Positions 16,940 to 25,641 of a stretch of 64,000 nt of DNA are shown here, piece after piece (position 1 is the first letter of the stretch; each line of letters begins with the position of its first letter). This DNA is from Gemmatimonadales bacterium. Lineage in GTDB: Bacteria; Gemmatimonadota; Gemmatimonadetes; Gemmatimonadales; GWC2-71-9. The DNA lies in contig DASYCE010000006.1 of assembly GCA_036500345.1 (NCBI GenBank), forward strand, positions 1-64,000, written 5' to 3'. The notes beneath the pieces are model-generated. The model did not search any database. It had not been told where the DNA came from and saw nothing but the letters and a program-made list of their open reading frames with translations. A program made the position numbers and the translations under genes.

Positions 16940-17548
16940 ATGCGTCGTTTGCACCTCGTCGCCACGCTCGCGCTCGCCACGGCACTTCCGCTCGCGGCCC
17001 AGACTCCGCAGACCGCTCCCCGCGCGATCCCGCTCCCCGACACGATGGGTGCCAACTTCGACGTCAACGACACCCTCACCGCGCGAAGCGATCCCGGCGA
17101 CTACGACTTCATGGTCGGCACCTGGTCGTTCACTTTCCAGGGGCGCGCCCAGAACGGTGCGTTCAGCCAGCCGTTCACTGGCCACTGGGTCTTCACCAGG
17201 AAGCAGACTGGCGGGAAGGGCGTCTTCATCGAGGACCATTTCCGTCCCGATGATCCGAACTCGACGTGGGATGCCGGCACCTGGACCTACCGCGTCTTCA
17301 ATCCGCAGCGGCACCTCTGGCAGATGGAAGGGGTCACCACGTCGAGCGGCGCGTGGCAGCCGGGGCTGATGTGGAGCGCCGGCGCCGACCGTCTCCTCAC
17401 CGAGTGGTATGGCACGATGCTGGTGCGATTCAGGTACTTCGCGATCGAGCCGACGAAGTTCCTCTGGCGCGCCGACGCGACCTTCGACCGCGGCAAGACG
17501 TGGATCCGCGATTACTGGACGATGGAGGTACACCGGATTTCGCAGTGA
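16940..17548 (+). CDS. Exported DUF1579-like protein
   Basis: A 202-residue secreted protein. ATG 16940 opens a textbook signal peptide ending at LPLAAQ. The mature part starts with a D-Y-D-F-M-V-G-T-W segment and continues as alternating beta strands (WVFTRK, GVFIEDHF, WTYRVFNP, LWQMEGVTT, LLTEWYGT, FLWRADATFD), like a calycin-type barrel of the DUF1579 kind. Two Trp-rich strands near the C-terminus (KTWIRDYWTMEVHR) complete it. Function is unknown; such barrels often bind small lipophilic ligands. It stands alone after the toxin-antitoxin pair and 48 bp before a DinB-family gene. Confidence 0.7.
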   Translation: MRRLHLVATLALATALPLAAQTPQTAPRAIPLPDTMGANFDVNDTLTARSDPGDYDFMVGTWSFTFQGRAQNGAFSQPFTGHWVFTRKQTGGKGVFIEDHFRPDDPNSTWDAGTWTYRVFNPQRHLWQMEGVTTSSGAWQPGLMWSAGADRLLTEWYGTMLVRFRYFAIEPTKFLWRADATFDRGKTWIRDYWTMEVHRISQ

Positions 17549-17595
17549 TGAGCGACCGCGCCACCGTCTCCACCTTCCGCACCGGAGCTCCGTGA

Positions 17596-18117
17596 ATGTC
17601 GCCATCACCTGAGAAGTGGTTCGAGCGCTCCTTTGATTTCGCACTCCCCAGCAGCCGCTTTCCCAGTCTTGTGGAACGACTGCGCGGCACGCCCGCGCGA
17701 CTCGAAGAACGCACGCGAGCGTTGCCCGCCGACGTTCTTACCCGGGTCCATCCGGGCCACTGGTCGGCGCAGGAGAACGTCGGGCATCTCGTCGACCTGG
17801 AGCCGCTGTGGTTTCGCCGGGCGCAGCAGCTGTTCGCCGCGGAACCGGAACTGGCGCCCACCGATCTCGCGAACCGGCGCACCCACGAGGCGAACCACAA
17901 CGCGCGTCCACTGGAAGATCTCCTCGCCGAGTTCCGGGGACTGCGTCACCAGTTCGTGCAGCTCCTGGCGACCGCGGACGCTTCCGCCCTCACCCGTACG
18001 GCGCTGCATCCTCGCCTGCGGACGCCGATGCGCCTGATCGATCTGGCCGTCTTCGTGGCCGATCACGACGACCACCATCTCGCGGCGATCACGCAACTCG
18101 TCGAGCCCCCGGCGTGA
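17596..18117 (+). CDS. DinB-family protein
   Basis: Four-helix-bundle protein of 173 residues of the DinB/YfiT superfamily, whose members use three histidines to bind a metal; some are thiol-S-transferases and many are uncharacterised. Visible elements are GHWSAQENVGHLVDLE (first metal His) and the C-terminal DHDDHHLAAI (second and third), plus an N-terminal helix pattern. ATG 17596 is the only sensible start. It is one of three DinB-type genes in the window; the others are at 28265 (interrupted by an amber codon) and 40287. It lies 68 bp upstream of the Ser/Thr kinase gene. Confidence 0.85.
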   Translation: MSPSPEKWFERSFDFALPSSRFPSLVERLRGTPARLEERTRALPADVLTRVHPGHWSAQENVGHLVDLEPLWFRRAQQLFAAEPELAPTDLANRRTHEANHNARPLEDLLAEFRGLRHQFVQLLATADASALTRTALHPRLRTPMRLIDLAVFVADHDDHHLAAITQLVEPPA

Positions 18118-18140
18118 GCGAAAGCGGCGCATCGAATCCG

Positions 18141-18174
18141 TTGCTGGTGCTCTGACGAATCCCGGCTAGCTTTG
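18141..18174 (+). promoter_or_regulatory. Bacteroidota-like promoter: TTG ... TAGCTTTG
   Basis: TTG at 18141-18143 and TAGCTTTG (exact TAnnTTTG) at 18167-18174 are separated by 23 nt. The GTG start of the kinase is at 18185, so the leader would be only a few nucleotides. Confidence 0.4.
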
Positions 18175-18184
18175 GCGCCTTACG

Positions 18185-20359
18185 GTGAGGGGGGACGGGT
18201 TGGCGCTGGAACTGATCGAACGGGCGTTGGCCGACAAATACACCATAGAGCGTGAACTCGGCCGCGGTGGGATGGCCACGGTGTACCTGGCCCACGACCG
18301 CAAGCATGACCGCACCGTGGCGCTCAAGGTTCTCCACTCCGAACTCTCCTCGGCGCTCGGCCCCGACCGCTTCCTCCGCGAAATCAAGGTCGCCGCCCGC
18401 CTCAACCATCCCCACATCCTGCCGCTGCACGATTCTGGCGAAGCCGATGGCTTCCTCTACTACGTCATGCCGTATGTCGAGGGCGAATCGCTCCGGGCGA
18501 CGCTCAACCGGCGCAGCAAGCTGCCGCTCGACGAGGCGCTGCACATCGCGCGCGCGATTGCCGGCGCGCTCGACTATGCCCATCGGCAAAGGGTCGTGCA
18601 TCGCGACATCAAGCCCGAAAACATCATGCTGCACGAGGGCGAAGCGACCGTGATGGACTTCGGCATCGCCAAGGCGGTCAGCGTCTCGGCCGGCGACACA
18701 CTCACCCAGACCGGGATGATGGTCGGGACGCCGGCGTACGTCTCCCCCGAGCAGGCGGTCGGCGAGTCGGAGATCGATGGACGAAGCGATCAGTATTCGC
18801 TGGCGTGCATGCTCTACGAGATGCTCTCAGGCGCCAGGGCATTCACCGGTGCCACGGCGCAGGCGGTGCTGAGCAAGCGTTTCACCGATCCGGTTCCGTC
18901 CCTGCACAAGATCGATGCAACGGTGCCGGACGAGATCGACATGGCGGTGTCCAAGGCGCTGTCGAAGGATCCGCGCGAGCGCTTCGACACGTCGGCCGAG
19001 TTCGCCAAGGCGCTGATCTGGCCGAAGGTGGCGACACCGGCCGAACAGCCGACGGTGAAGCACGCCACCGCACCCAAGTCGATCGCGGTCCTGCCGTTCG
19101 CCGACATGAGCGCCGAGCGGGAGAACGGCTACTTCACCGACGGCATGGCGGAAGAGATCATCAACGCGCTGACGACGATCAAGGCGTTGCGGGTCGCGTC
19201 GCGCACCTCGTCGTTCGCCTTCAAGGCGACCACCGAGGACATCCGCCAGGTCGGCAAGAAGCTCGATGTCGCCACGGTGCTGGAAGGGAGCGTTCGCAAG
19301 GCCGGGAACAAGCTCCGCATCACGGCGCAGCTGGTCAACGTCGCCGACGGGTATCAGCTCTGGTCGCAGCGCTACGATCGCGACCTCGAGGATGTCTTCG
19401 CCATCCAGGACGAGATCGCGCAGAGCATCGTCAAGGCGCTGCGAGTGATCCTGAGCGACGACGAAAAGCGGGCGATCGAGCGAGTGCCCACGGCGAACGT
19501 CGAAGCGTACGACTGCTACCTGCGCGGGCGGCAGTATTTCCATCAGTTCCAGAAGCAGAGTCTCGAATTTGCGCGGCAGATGTTCGCCAAGGCGATCGAG
19601 ATCGATCCGACCTACGCGCTGGCGTACGCGGGGCTCGCCGACTCGTGCTCGGTGCTGTACACCAACTTCGACGCGTCCGAGGCCAACCTCTCCAACGCCG
19701 AGACGGCGAGTCGCCGGGCGCTGGAACTCGATCCGGGGCTGGCCGAGGCGCACGTGGCGCGCGGGATGGCGGTGTCGCTGCGCGGCCGGCACGCCGATGC
19801 CGAAGGAGAGTTCGAGACGGCGATGAAGCTGAATCCGCAGCTCTTCGACGCCGCGTACATGTATGCCCGGGCGCTCACGGCGCAGGGGAAGCACGACAAG
19901 GCGCTGAAGATGTTCGAGCGGGCGTCGGAGCTGCGTCCCGAAGATTATGTCGTCGCAGGATTGATGGGCCAGACGTTCGCGAATCTGGGACGCACGGCGG
20001 AAGCCCAGCTCGCGTATCGTCGCCAGTCGATCACTGCGGCCAAGCGGCTGGAGCTCAACCCGGATGATCCGCGGGCGCTCTACATGGGCGCGATCGCGCT
20101 GTCGCATCTTGGCGAGCTCAATGGGGCGAAGGACTGGGCGAGGCAGGCGCTGGCGATCAACCCGAGCGACGCGACGGTGCTCTACAATATCGCGTGCATG
20201 TTTGCCACCAGCGGCGAAGCTGACGAGGCGATCACCTTGCTGGAACGTGCCGTGGCGGCCGGGTTCGGGCACTGGAACTGGATCGAGAATGACGCCGATC
20301 TCGAATCGCTGCGGGGCAATCCGCGGTTCCTGGCACTGAAGGACAAGTTGAAGGGATAG
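18185..20359 (+). CDS. Ser/Thr protein kinase fused to a FlgO/TolB-N-like domain and TPRs
   Basis: A 724-residue cytoplasmic eukaryotic-type kinase. Kinase domain, about 20-275: GRGGMATVY P-loop at 26-34, K48, HRDIKPEN with D141, DFG at 158-160, and SPEQA. Residues about 300-425 (starting SIAVLPFADMS, ending with AIQDEIAQSIVKAL) form the domain seen between effector and TPRs in CadC-like and cyclase regulators. About 430-724 are TPRs. No membrane helix is present. GTG 18185 is the start. The same middle-plus-TPR module is attached to a DNA-binding domain in the gene at 40817. The last 17 codons are duplicated after the next gene (21765-21814). Confidence 0.93.
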   Translation: MRGDGLALELIERALADKYTIERELGRGGMATVYLAHDRKHDRTVALKVLHSELSSALGPDRFLREIKVAARLNHPHILPLHDSGEADGFLYYVMPYVEGESLRATLNRRSKLPLDEALHIARAIAGALDYAHRQRVVHRDIKPENIMLHEGEATVMDFGIAKAVSVSAGDTLTQTGMMVGTPAYVSPEQAVGESEIDGRSDQYSLACMLYEMLSGARAFTGATAQAVLSKRFTDPVPSLHKIDATVPDEIDMAVSKALSKDPRERFDTSAEFAKALIWPKVATPAEQPTVKHATAPKSIAVLPFADMSAERENGYFTDGMAEEIINALTTIKALRVASRTSSFAFKATTEDIRQVGKKLDVATVLEGSVRKAGNKLRITAQLVNVADGYQLWSQRYDRDLEDVFAIQDEIAQSIVKALRVILSDDEKRAIERVPTANVEAYDCYLRGRQYFHQFQKQSLEFARQMFAKAIEIDPTYALAYAGLADSCSVLYTNFDASEANLSNAETASRRALELDPGLAEAHVARGMAVSLRGRHADAEGEFETAMKLNPQLFDAAYMYARALTAQGKHDKALKMFERASELRPEDYVVAGLMGQTFANLGRTAEAQLAYRRQSITAAKRLELNPDDPRALYMGAIALSHLGELNGAKDWARQALAINPSDATVLYNIACMFATSGEADEAITLLERAVAAGFGHWNWIENDADLESLRGNPRFLALKDKLKG
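20306..20355 (+). repeat. Left copy of a 50-bp diverged direct repeat (kinase 3' end)
   Basis: The final codons of the kinase gene (S-L-R-G-N-P-R-F-L-A-L-K-D-K-L-K-G). It matches 45 of 50 positions of 21765-21814, and the differences fall mostly at third codon positions. Confidence 0.85.
20351..20356 (+). promoter_or_regulatory. Shine-Dalgarno AAGGGA supporting a CTG start
   Basis: AAGGGA at the end of the kinase gene is 6 nt before CTG 20363 and 3 nt before ATC 20360. It supports initiation of the M24 peptidase there, which is the only way to include its signal peptide. Confidence 0.5.
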
Positions 20360-20362
20360 ATC

Positions 20363-21763
20363 CTGATCCTCCGACGCTTTGTCGCCCTGCCGGCACTTCT
20401 GATCGCGAGCATGATCGCGCCGACCGTCGGGCGCGCCCAGGGCGCTCTACCCGCGACCCCCTTTTCGACATACCCAGCGCGTTTCGCGCACGCGTACGCC
20501 CAACTTGGAAACGGTCTGCTCATCATTCGCTCCCGCTGGGCGCCCGCGGGGTCGACCGACGCCGCATTCAATCAAGAGCCAAACTTCTTCTACTTCACCG
20601 GTGACGAGCGATCGCTTGCAGCGGTTCTCGTCCTCGACGGTGCGACACACCACGCAGAGTTGTTCCTTCCGGCTGATCTTCCACCAGACCTGCGCTTCTT
20701 TGCGCCAAAGCAGACAGCACCGACGGCGTTGTCGCCGAATGCCGTTCACGTCGACCACGTCTCCGAATGGAGCGACTTCCGGTCGTACATCGACAACCGT
20801 CTGTCGACCGACCCGCATCGGACGATCTTCGTCGACGACGGTGGCTCGGCGAACGACTTCGCGGGCGATCTGGGTACTCCGCTCGATTCGCTGGCGACCC
20901 TTGATAATCCGTGGCGCGCGTGGCGGCGCGCGATCCAGCAGAGGTGGCCGAACGCTGTCGTGCGCAGCGGTGGCACAATCCTCAGCGCTATCCGTGCGGT
21001 AAAGGATTCAGGCGAGATCGCGACACTGCGCCGCGTGGCTGCGACGAGCGCCGCGGCGCTCCTCGCGGCGTTACCTCGATTCTCGCCCGGGCGGCGTCAA
21101 CGCGAAGTGGAAGCGGCCGTTGTGGAAGCGTGCGTCCGAAACGCCGGCGGTGTGTCGTTCTGGCCGTGGGCGATGTCCGGCCCCAATTCCGCGTTTCCCA
21201 CCCCCTTCACGTCGTTCATCGACCCCGGGCACCTCGACCGTGTGATGCACGCCGGTGAGGTCGCGCGACTCGACATCGGCTGTCAGGTCGATCACTACCA
21301 GGGAGATGTCGGCCGGACGGTGCCGGTGTCTGGTGCCTTCACCGCCGGCCAGGCGGAAGTCATCGATCTCCTCGTCACGGCGTACCGGGCCGGGCTCGCC
21401 GCGCTGCGCCCCGGGGCGACCGCCGACGCCGTCATCCGCGCCAGCGTCGCCGCAGTCGCCCGTCGTCGGCCCGCGTTGCGCACGTCGCTTGGCCGAGACG
21501 CCGCGGCGGTGATCACTCGTCCCGACGGCATTCCGTTCTGGCAATTGCACGGCATCGGTCTCGATGCTGCCGAAGCATTGCCGGATACGCTGCGGGCGGG
21601 GATGACGGTGGATTACGAGCCGATCTTCGTGGTCGGCGGACAAGGGTTCTACATGGAGGACATGATCCTTGTCACGCCGACCGGGTTCGAGATTCTTACG
21701 ACGGGACTGCCAGACTCGGCCACCGAGATAGAACGCGCGATGCGGCCGCACGGATCACGCTAA
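20363..21763 (+). CDS. Exported M24-family metallopeptidase (Xaa-Pro aminopeptidase type), apparent CTG start
   Basis: About 466 residues. The C-terminal pita-bread domain has ligands of M24 enzymes: D in RLDIGCQVDHYQGD (two Asp), H in LHGIGLDAAE, E in VDYEPIF and E in FYMEDMILV. The N-terminal half is the creatinase-like domain. From CTG 20363 the protein begins LILRRFVALPALLIAS, a good signal peptide; the first canonical start, ATG 20411, cuts most of it off. There is no other ATG/GTG/TTG back to the kinase stop. So non-AUG initiation (CTG or ATC) or a sequence error is likely. The gene sits between two 50-bp diverged repeats derived from the kinase 3' end. Confidence 0.85.
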   Translation: MILRRFVALPALLIASMIAPTVGRAQGALPATPFSTYPARFAHAYAQLGNGLLIIRSRWAPAGSTDAAFNQEPNFFYFTGDERSLAAVLVLDGATHHAELFLPADLPPDLRFFAPKQTAPTALSPNAVHVDHVSEWSDFRSYIDNRLSTDPHRTIFVDDGGSANDFAGDLGTPLDSLATLDNPWRAWRRAIQQRWPNAVVRSGGTILSAIRAVKDSGEIATLRRVAATSAAALLAALPRFSPGRRQREVEAAVVEACVRNAGGVSFWPWAMSGPNSAFPTPFTSFIDPGHLDRVMHAGEVARLDIGCQVDHYQGDVGRTVPVSGAFTAGQAEVIDLLVTAYRAGLAALRPGATADAVIRASVAAVARRRPALRTSLGRDAAAVITRPDGIPFWQLHGIGLDAAEALPDTLRAGMTVDYEPIFVVGGQGFYMEDMILVTPTGFEILTTGLPDSATEIERAMRPHGSR

Positions 21764-21764
21764 A

Positions 21765-21814
21765 TCGCTGCGAGGCAATCCCCGATTCCTGGCGCTGAAG
21801 GAGAAGTTGAAGGG
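21765..21814 (+). repeat. Right copy of the 50-bp repeat: remnant of a kinase-TPR paralogue 3' end
   Basis: Begins 2 nt after the M24 stop and encodes S-L-R-G-N-P-R-F-L-A-L-K-E-K-L-K-G in a different frame from the peptidase. The expected stop TAG reads TAC here. It is best read as a fossil tail of a second kinase paralogue whose body is gone. Confidence 0.8.
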
Positions 21815-21821
21815 CTACAGC

Positions 21822-24551
21822 TTACTCCGCTCGCAACGCTCGCATCGGTTCCACCCGCGACGCCCGCACGGCAGGGATCAACCCCGCGCCCAGGGCGACC
21901 AGTGACAACGTGATCGCTGCGGTGGCGAGGACGGCCGGATCGTAGCCGTTCATCCGGTACAACTGCGACTGCGCAAGGCGCCCGAGTCCAACCGCTGCCG
22001 CGATGCCGACTCCCCCACCCACCACGATCATCACGCCGACTTGGCGCAGAATCATCACGCGCACGCGCCCCGGTGCCGCGCCGAGTGCCATGCGGACACC
22101 GATCTCGCGGGTGCGTTGCGTGACCGTCTGTGCCAGCACACCATAGAGTCCAATTGCCGCGATCAGCGTGGCCAGGATGGCGAACGCGGCGGAGAAGTCG
22201 CCGATGAATCGATCGAGATAGACGTTCTGTTCGATCTGCTCCGGCATCGTTCGCATCTCCTGCACCGGCAGCCCGGGATCCAGTCGCGCCAGGACCCGCG
22301 GAATCATTGGAATCAGGCGATCGGGGTCCTGCGAGGTGCGCACATAAAAGGACGCGGCGCCGAGTCCGGGATCCTGTGCGTAGGGGAAGAACACCTGTGG
22401 CGGCACATCGTCACGTACCTCGCTGTACTTCGCATTCCGGACCAGTCCGACGATTTCGACATCGCGCGGCGTACCATTCCCCACATTCATCCGGCGCCCA
22501 ATGGGATTTACGCCTGGCGTGAACTTCCTGGCGAATGCCTCGTTGACGATGGCAACCTTGGGCGCGCTCGGCCCATCGGAGCGCGTGAACTCGCGTCCCG
22601 CGATGAGCGGTACGCCGAGGGTGCCGAAATATCCGGCGCCGACGCGATTGTAGTGCGAGGTGTTGTCGACATCCGGGCCGTTCACGAAGCCATCGACGTC
22701 AAAGCCGCGCGCCCGGTTCCTGCCGGCGAGCAGCGGGACGATCGATGCCGTGGCACCCGTGACGCCCGGAATCTGCCGAAGCGAGTCCTCCAGGCGCTGC
22801 ATGAACTGCAGCGTGCGTTCGGGCGTGTAGCCGTTCAGCTCCGGCGAAATGCCGAAGGTGACCAGGTGATCGATCCTGAGGCCCAGGTCGACATGATTGA
22901 TTCTGGCAAGACTCTTCGTGAAGAGCCCGGCCGCACCAAGCAGCGCCATCGACAGCGCGAGCTGCGACGTCGCGAGTGAGGTACGCCAGCGTGCTGCACC
23001 GCGACCGCCGGCCGGTTGACCGGTGACACCGCGCAGTGTCGATACCAGGTCGGGTCGCGTGGCATGGAGCGCCGGGAAGAGGCCGAAGGCGAATGCGGTA
23101 ACCAGCGCCAGCATCGCGGTGATGGCGAGGATCGTGGTGTCCAGATGAATGTTGAATGTCGACGCGGTGGCAGGCGGAAGGAGCCGCGCCATCGCACCAA
23201 GCGTCGTGCGCGCCACCAGGAGCGACAGTGCCCCGCCCATGAGACCAAGGAGGCAGGCCTCGGTGAGGAGTTGCGCCACGAGCTGACGGCGGCTGCCGCC
23301 GATCGAGAGCCGTACCGCCATCTCGCCCGCCCGCGCGGCCCCCCGGTTCAGCAGCAGGTTGGCGATGTTGGCGCAGGCGATCAGCAGCACGAGTGCCGTG
23401 ATCGCGAGCAGCAGCAGGAGCGGCGTCTCCGCCTGGCGCGAGAGATTGCTCTGCCCGCGCGCTCCCGGGTCGAGCCTGATCTGCTTCTGGAGGAACGCGG
23501 CCGCCGTCTTCGGTGAGAGATTCTGCTGCAGCGGTGCTTCCACGTCGTGAAGTATGGCGCGGTACGGCACGTTGATGCCGGCGGTCGCCTGGTCGACTGA
23601 AACGCCCGGCTTGAGCCTCCCGAACAGGTAGACCCACGCTTCGAGCCGTTCAGTGAGGTCAGTCGACCCGGGGCTGAGCAGCTCGCGCAGCGTGATCGGA
23701 ACGAACACGCGCGGCTTGGCACCGAGCGTCGTGCCGGTGAATCCACGCGGTGCCACTCCCACCACGGTGATCGACTGGCCATTGACGATCAGCGACTGAT
23801 TGAGGATCGCCGGATCGCCGCCGAACTCGGTCTGCCAGAAGTCATGGCTCAGTACGGCAACGCGCGCGTCGCCGGGACGTTGATCGTCGGTGGTGTCGAG
23901 CAATCGTCCGAGTGCGGGGTGCAGCCCGAGCACCGCGAAGTAGTTCCCCGACACGAGCACGCCATCGCCGGTCAGGGCGTGGCCGCGCGCCGAGAAGTTG
24001 GCGTCGAAGAGGACGTGCGCCGCGATGCCGGTGAAGCCGGTCTGGGCGCGCTGGAGGTCGCGAAACAGCGGGTAATCGAAGACCTGATTGCAGTCACCGG
24101 CCTGTCCGCAGGACTGATACCCGGTGGTGACGCCAACGCGGGCGAAATTGACGAGGCCGCCGGGGTCCCGGACCGGAACCGGACGCAACAGGAACTGGTC
24201 GAACACCGAGAAGATGGCGGCGTTGGCGCCGATGCCAAGGGCGATGGTGAGCACGACGATCGAGGTGAACGCCGGACTCTTGCGCAGCGTGCGAAAGGCG
24301 TAGCGGAAGTTCGTCGCAACGATCTCGAGCCACGGGAGGCCGCGCTGATCGCGCATCGCTTCGGCGGCGCGGGTCAGCCCTCCGGATGCGATGATCGCCT
24401 GCCGTCGCGCTTCTGCCGGCGACATGCCGCGTCGAATGTTCTCGTCGGTTTCCATCTCGATGTGCGCCTGCAGTTCGTCGTGAATGGCACGGTCGTCGTG
24501 ATCTCCGAAGAATCCGATGATGCGCGCGAGGATGGCGCGAAGGTGTCTCAT
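21822..24551 (-). CDS. ADOP-type ABC permease (duplicated MacB/FtsX)
   Basis: Inner-membrane protein of 909 residues with the acidobacterial duplicated orphan permease layout. It has an N-terminal cytoplasmic segment (about 1-90, with DELQAHIEMETDENIRRG), a first TM in VLTIALGIGANAAIFSVFD, a periplasmic MacB core, three FtsX helices around ITALVLLIACANIANLLL, a second TM plus MacB core, and the final FtsX block ending VEPMRALRAE. These lack their own ATPase and are thought to export or sense envelope substrates; the substrate is unknown. Its ATG overlaps the PadR stop by 4 bp. The closest flanking sequence downstream is the kinase-tail remnant, 7 bp past the stop. Confidence 0.92.
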   Translation of the reverse strand: MRHLRAILARIIGFFGDHDDRAIHDELQAHIEMETDENIRRGMSPAEARRQAIIASGGLTRAAEAMRDQRGLPWLEIVATNFRYAFRTLRKSPAFTSIVVLTIALGIGANAAIFSVFDQFLLRPVPVRDPGGLVNFARVGVTTGYQSCGQAGDCNQVFDYPLFRDLQRAQTGFTGIAAHVLFDANFSARGHALTGDGVLVSGNYFAVLGLHPALGRLLDTTDDQRPGDARVAVLSHDFWQTEFGGDPAILNQSLIVNGQSITVVGVAPRGFTGTTLGAKPRVFVPITLRELLSPGSTDLTERLEAWVYLFGRLKPGVSVDQATAGINVPYRAILHDVEAPLQQNLSPKTAAAFLQKQIRLDPGARGQSNLSRQAETPLLLLLAITALVLLIACANIANLLLNRGAARAGEMAVRLSIGGSRRQLVAQLLTEACLLGLMGGALSLLVARTTLGAMARLLPPATASTFNIHLDTTILAITAMLALVTAFAFGLFPALHATRPDLVSTLRGVTGQPAGGRGAARWRTSLATSQLALSMALLGAAGLFTKSLARINHVDLGLRIDHLVTFGISPELNGYTPERTLQFMQRLEDSLRQIPGVTGATASIVPLLAGRNRARGFDVDGFVNGPDVDNTSHYNRVGAGYFGTLGVPLIAGREFTRSDGPSAPKVAIVNEAFARKFTPGVNPIGRRMNVGNGTPRDVEIVGLVRNAKYSEVRDDVPPQVFFPYAQDPGLGAASFYVRTSQDPDRLIPMIPRVLARLDPGLPVQEMRTMPEQIEQNVYLDRFIGDFSAAFAILATLIAAIGLYGVLAQTVTQRTREIGVRMALGAAPGRVRVMILRQVGVMIVVGGGVGIAAAVGLGRLAQSQLYRMNGYDPAVLATAAITLSLVALGAGLIPAVRASRVEPMRALRAE

Positions 24552-24889
24552 GACTGCCCCGGCTCAAGCGAGAGAAAGGCGGAGATCAGGTCGGCGGTAC
24601 GCTGCCATTCGCGCTCTTCGCGGGCAAGCAGCTTCCGGCCCGCGGCGGTGAGCGCGTAGAACTTGGCGCGGCGGTTGTTCTCGGATGGCCGCCACTCGCC
24701 CTTGATGGCGCCCTCCTGCTCGAGCTTGAGGAGCGCGGGATAGAGGGTGCCGTAGTTGAGGGCGAGGCGGTTCTTGCTGGTTTCCTCGATGCGCCGCGCG
24801 ACGCCGTAGCCATGCAACGGGCCGAGGACGGCGAGGGTGCGGAGAATCATGAGGGCGAGCGTGCCCTGCATCACATCGGATTTGGACAT
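24548..24889 (-). CDS. PadR-family transcriptional regulator paired with ADOP permease
   Basis: A 113-residue winged-helix repressor starting at ATG 24889 (MSKSDVMQGT). It has the PadR pattern MQGTLALMILRTL, LHGYGVARRIEE, LNYGTLYPALLKLE and the C-terminal dimerisation helix rich in Glu/Arg. Regulators of this type normally repress the adjacent transporter gene and respond to small hydrophobic ligands. The stop overlaps the permease start (TCAT on the top strand), so both are coupled. The longer frame from 24913 runs into the promoter. The upstream sequence resembles that of the PadR gene at 49063 (TATTGGT ... CCCATAG ... TTGCC). Confidence 0.93.
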   Translation of the reverse strand: MSKSDVMQGTLALMILRTLAVLGPLHGYGVARRIEETSKNRLALNYGTLYPALLKLEQEGAIKGEWRPSENNRRAKFYALTAAGRKLLAREEREWQRTADLISAFLSLEPGQS

Positions 24890-24963
24890 GGCAACCGTCC
24901 TATGGGTTACCAATACGACGCCGGAGGGGGTGAAACGGTTGCAGGAGGAGGGCGCGAGGCGTT

Positions 24964-24980
24964 GGGGGCCCTCGGCCCCC
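24964..24980 (-). terminator. GGGGGCC-CTC-GGCCCCC hairpin downstream of the DUF442 gene
   Basis: Perfect 7-bp GC stem with a 3-nt loop, 38 nt past the stop of the leftward gene at 25018-25641. No U-tract is present, so terminator function is plausible but unproven. Confidence 0.4.
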
Positions 24981-25017
24981 GGCTCTCGGCTTCACCCCTT
25001 CGTTCAGGGCTCCTGAC

Positions 25018-25641
25018 TCACGGCGACCGGTACTTCGCGAACTGCGGCACCGGGTGCCCCAGAAACTCCTCGAACGGCTGTAGTTCCCGCATCGCGCGGA
25101 TATCCGAAGGAGTGACGAGATCCAGTTTCGTCAGGACCTCGTCGAGTGGTGCATGCATCTCGGTGACCAGGTACGCGCCATAGAGATGACGCGCCCGCCA
25201 TGCGACGGTACAGTGGAGCAGGACCTTGCCATCGGTTCCTGCGATCGCCGCGGCGAGTGACTTCACCGCCGCCGGCGTAAACGGCATCACCGAGTCGCCC
25301 CGCATCGGCAGATAGACGTACTGCATGCCGAGTTGCTTGACGACCGCGGCCTCGTCGAATCCGACGCGCGCCATTTCCCCCGGCGATCGCAGGTTCACCA
25401 CCGTCGTGACGCCGCGCGCTTTCATCTCGCGAAGCCCCTTCTCGGTTGGCTGACCGGCGACGAACAGTCGGTCGCCGGCCGAGAAGAACAGACCCTGGAA
25501 CATCCCGGTCGTGTCGAAGTTCACGAACTTCGGGATGCTCCCAGGGCTCGACCCTTGGGCTCCCTGCGCGGCGGCCACCGGCGGGACGGCACTCAGCAGA
25601 GCACCGGTGATCAGTATCCGTCCTGCGGTGAATCTCGTCAT
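25018..25641 (-). CDS. Exported DUF442 / dual-specificity-phosphatase-like protein
   Basis: A 207-residue protein with a signal peptide (TAGRILITGALLSAVPPVAAAQ) and a cysteine-phosphatase fold of the DUF442 (beta-lactamase-hydrolase-like) group. Motifs: FVAGQPTEKGLREMKARGVTTVVNLR near 60-85 and the P-loop HCTVAWR with C144 and R149, that is C-x4-R, as in DUF442 relatives rather than the C-x5-R of classical tyrosine phosphatases. Start ATG 25641 follows CAGGAG at good spacing. It is periplasmic, which is unusual for a phosphatase. Substrate unknown. A hairpin at 24964-24980 may end its transcript. Confidence 0.82.
   Translation of the reverse strand: MTRFTAGRILITGALLSAVPPVAAAQGAQGSSPGSIPKFVNFDTTGMFQGLFFSAGDRLFVAGQPTEKGLREMKARGVTTVVNLRSPGEMARVGFDEAAVVKQLGMQYVYLPMRGDSVMPFTPAAVKSLAAAIAGTDGKVLLHCTVAWRARHLYGAYLVTEMHAPLDEVLTKLDLVTPSDIRAMRELQPFEEFLGHPVPQFAKYRSP

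Noticed and set aside
21761-21830. Continuation of the M24 protein through the kinase-like tail
   Set aside because: The tail is in a different frame and begins after the peptidase's TAA; no frameshift is needed for a complete M24 domain.
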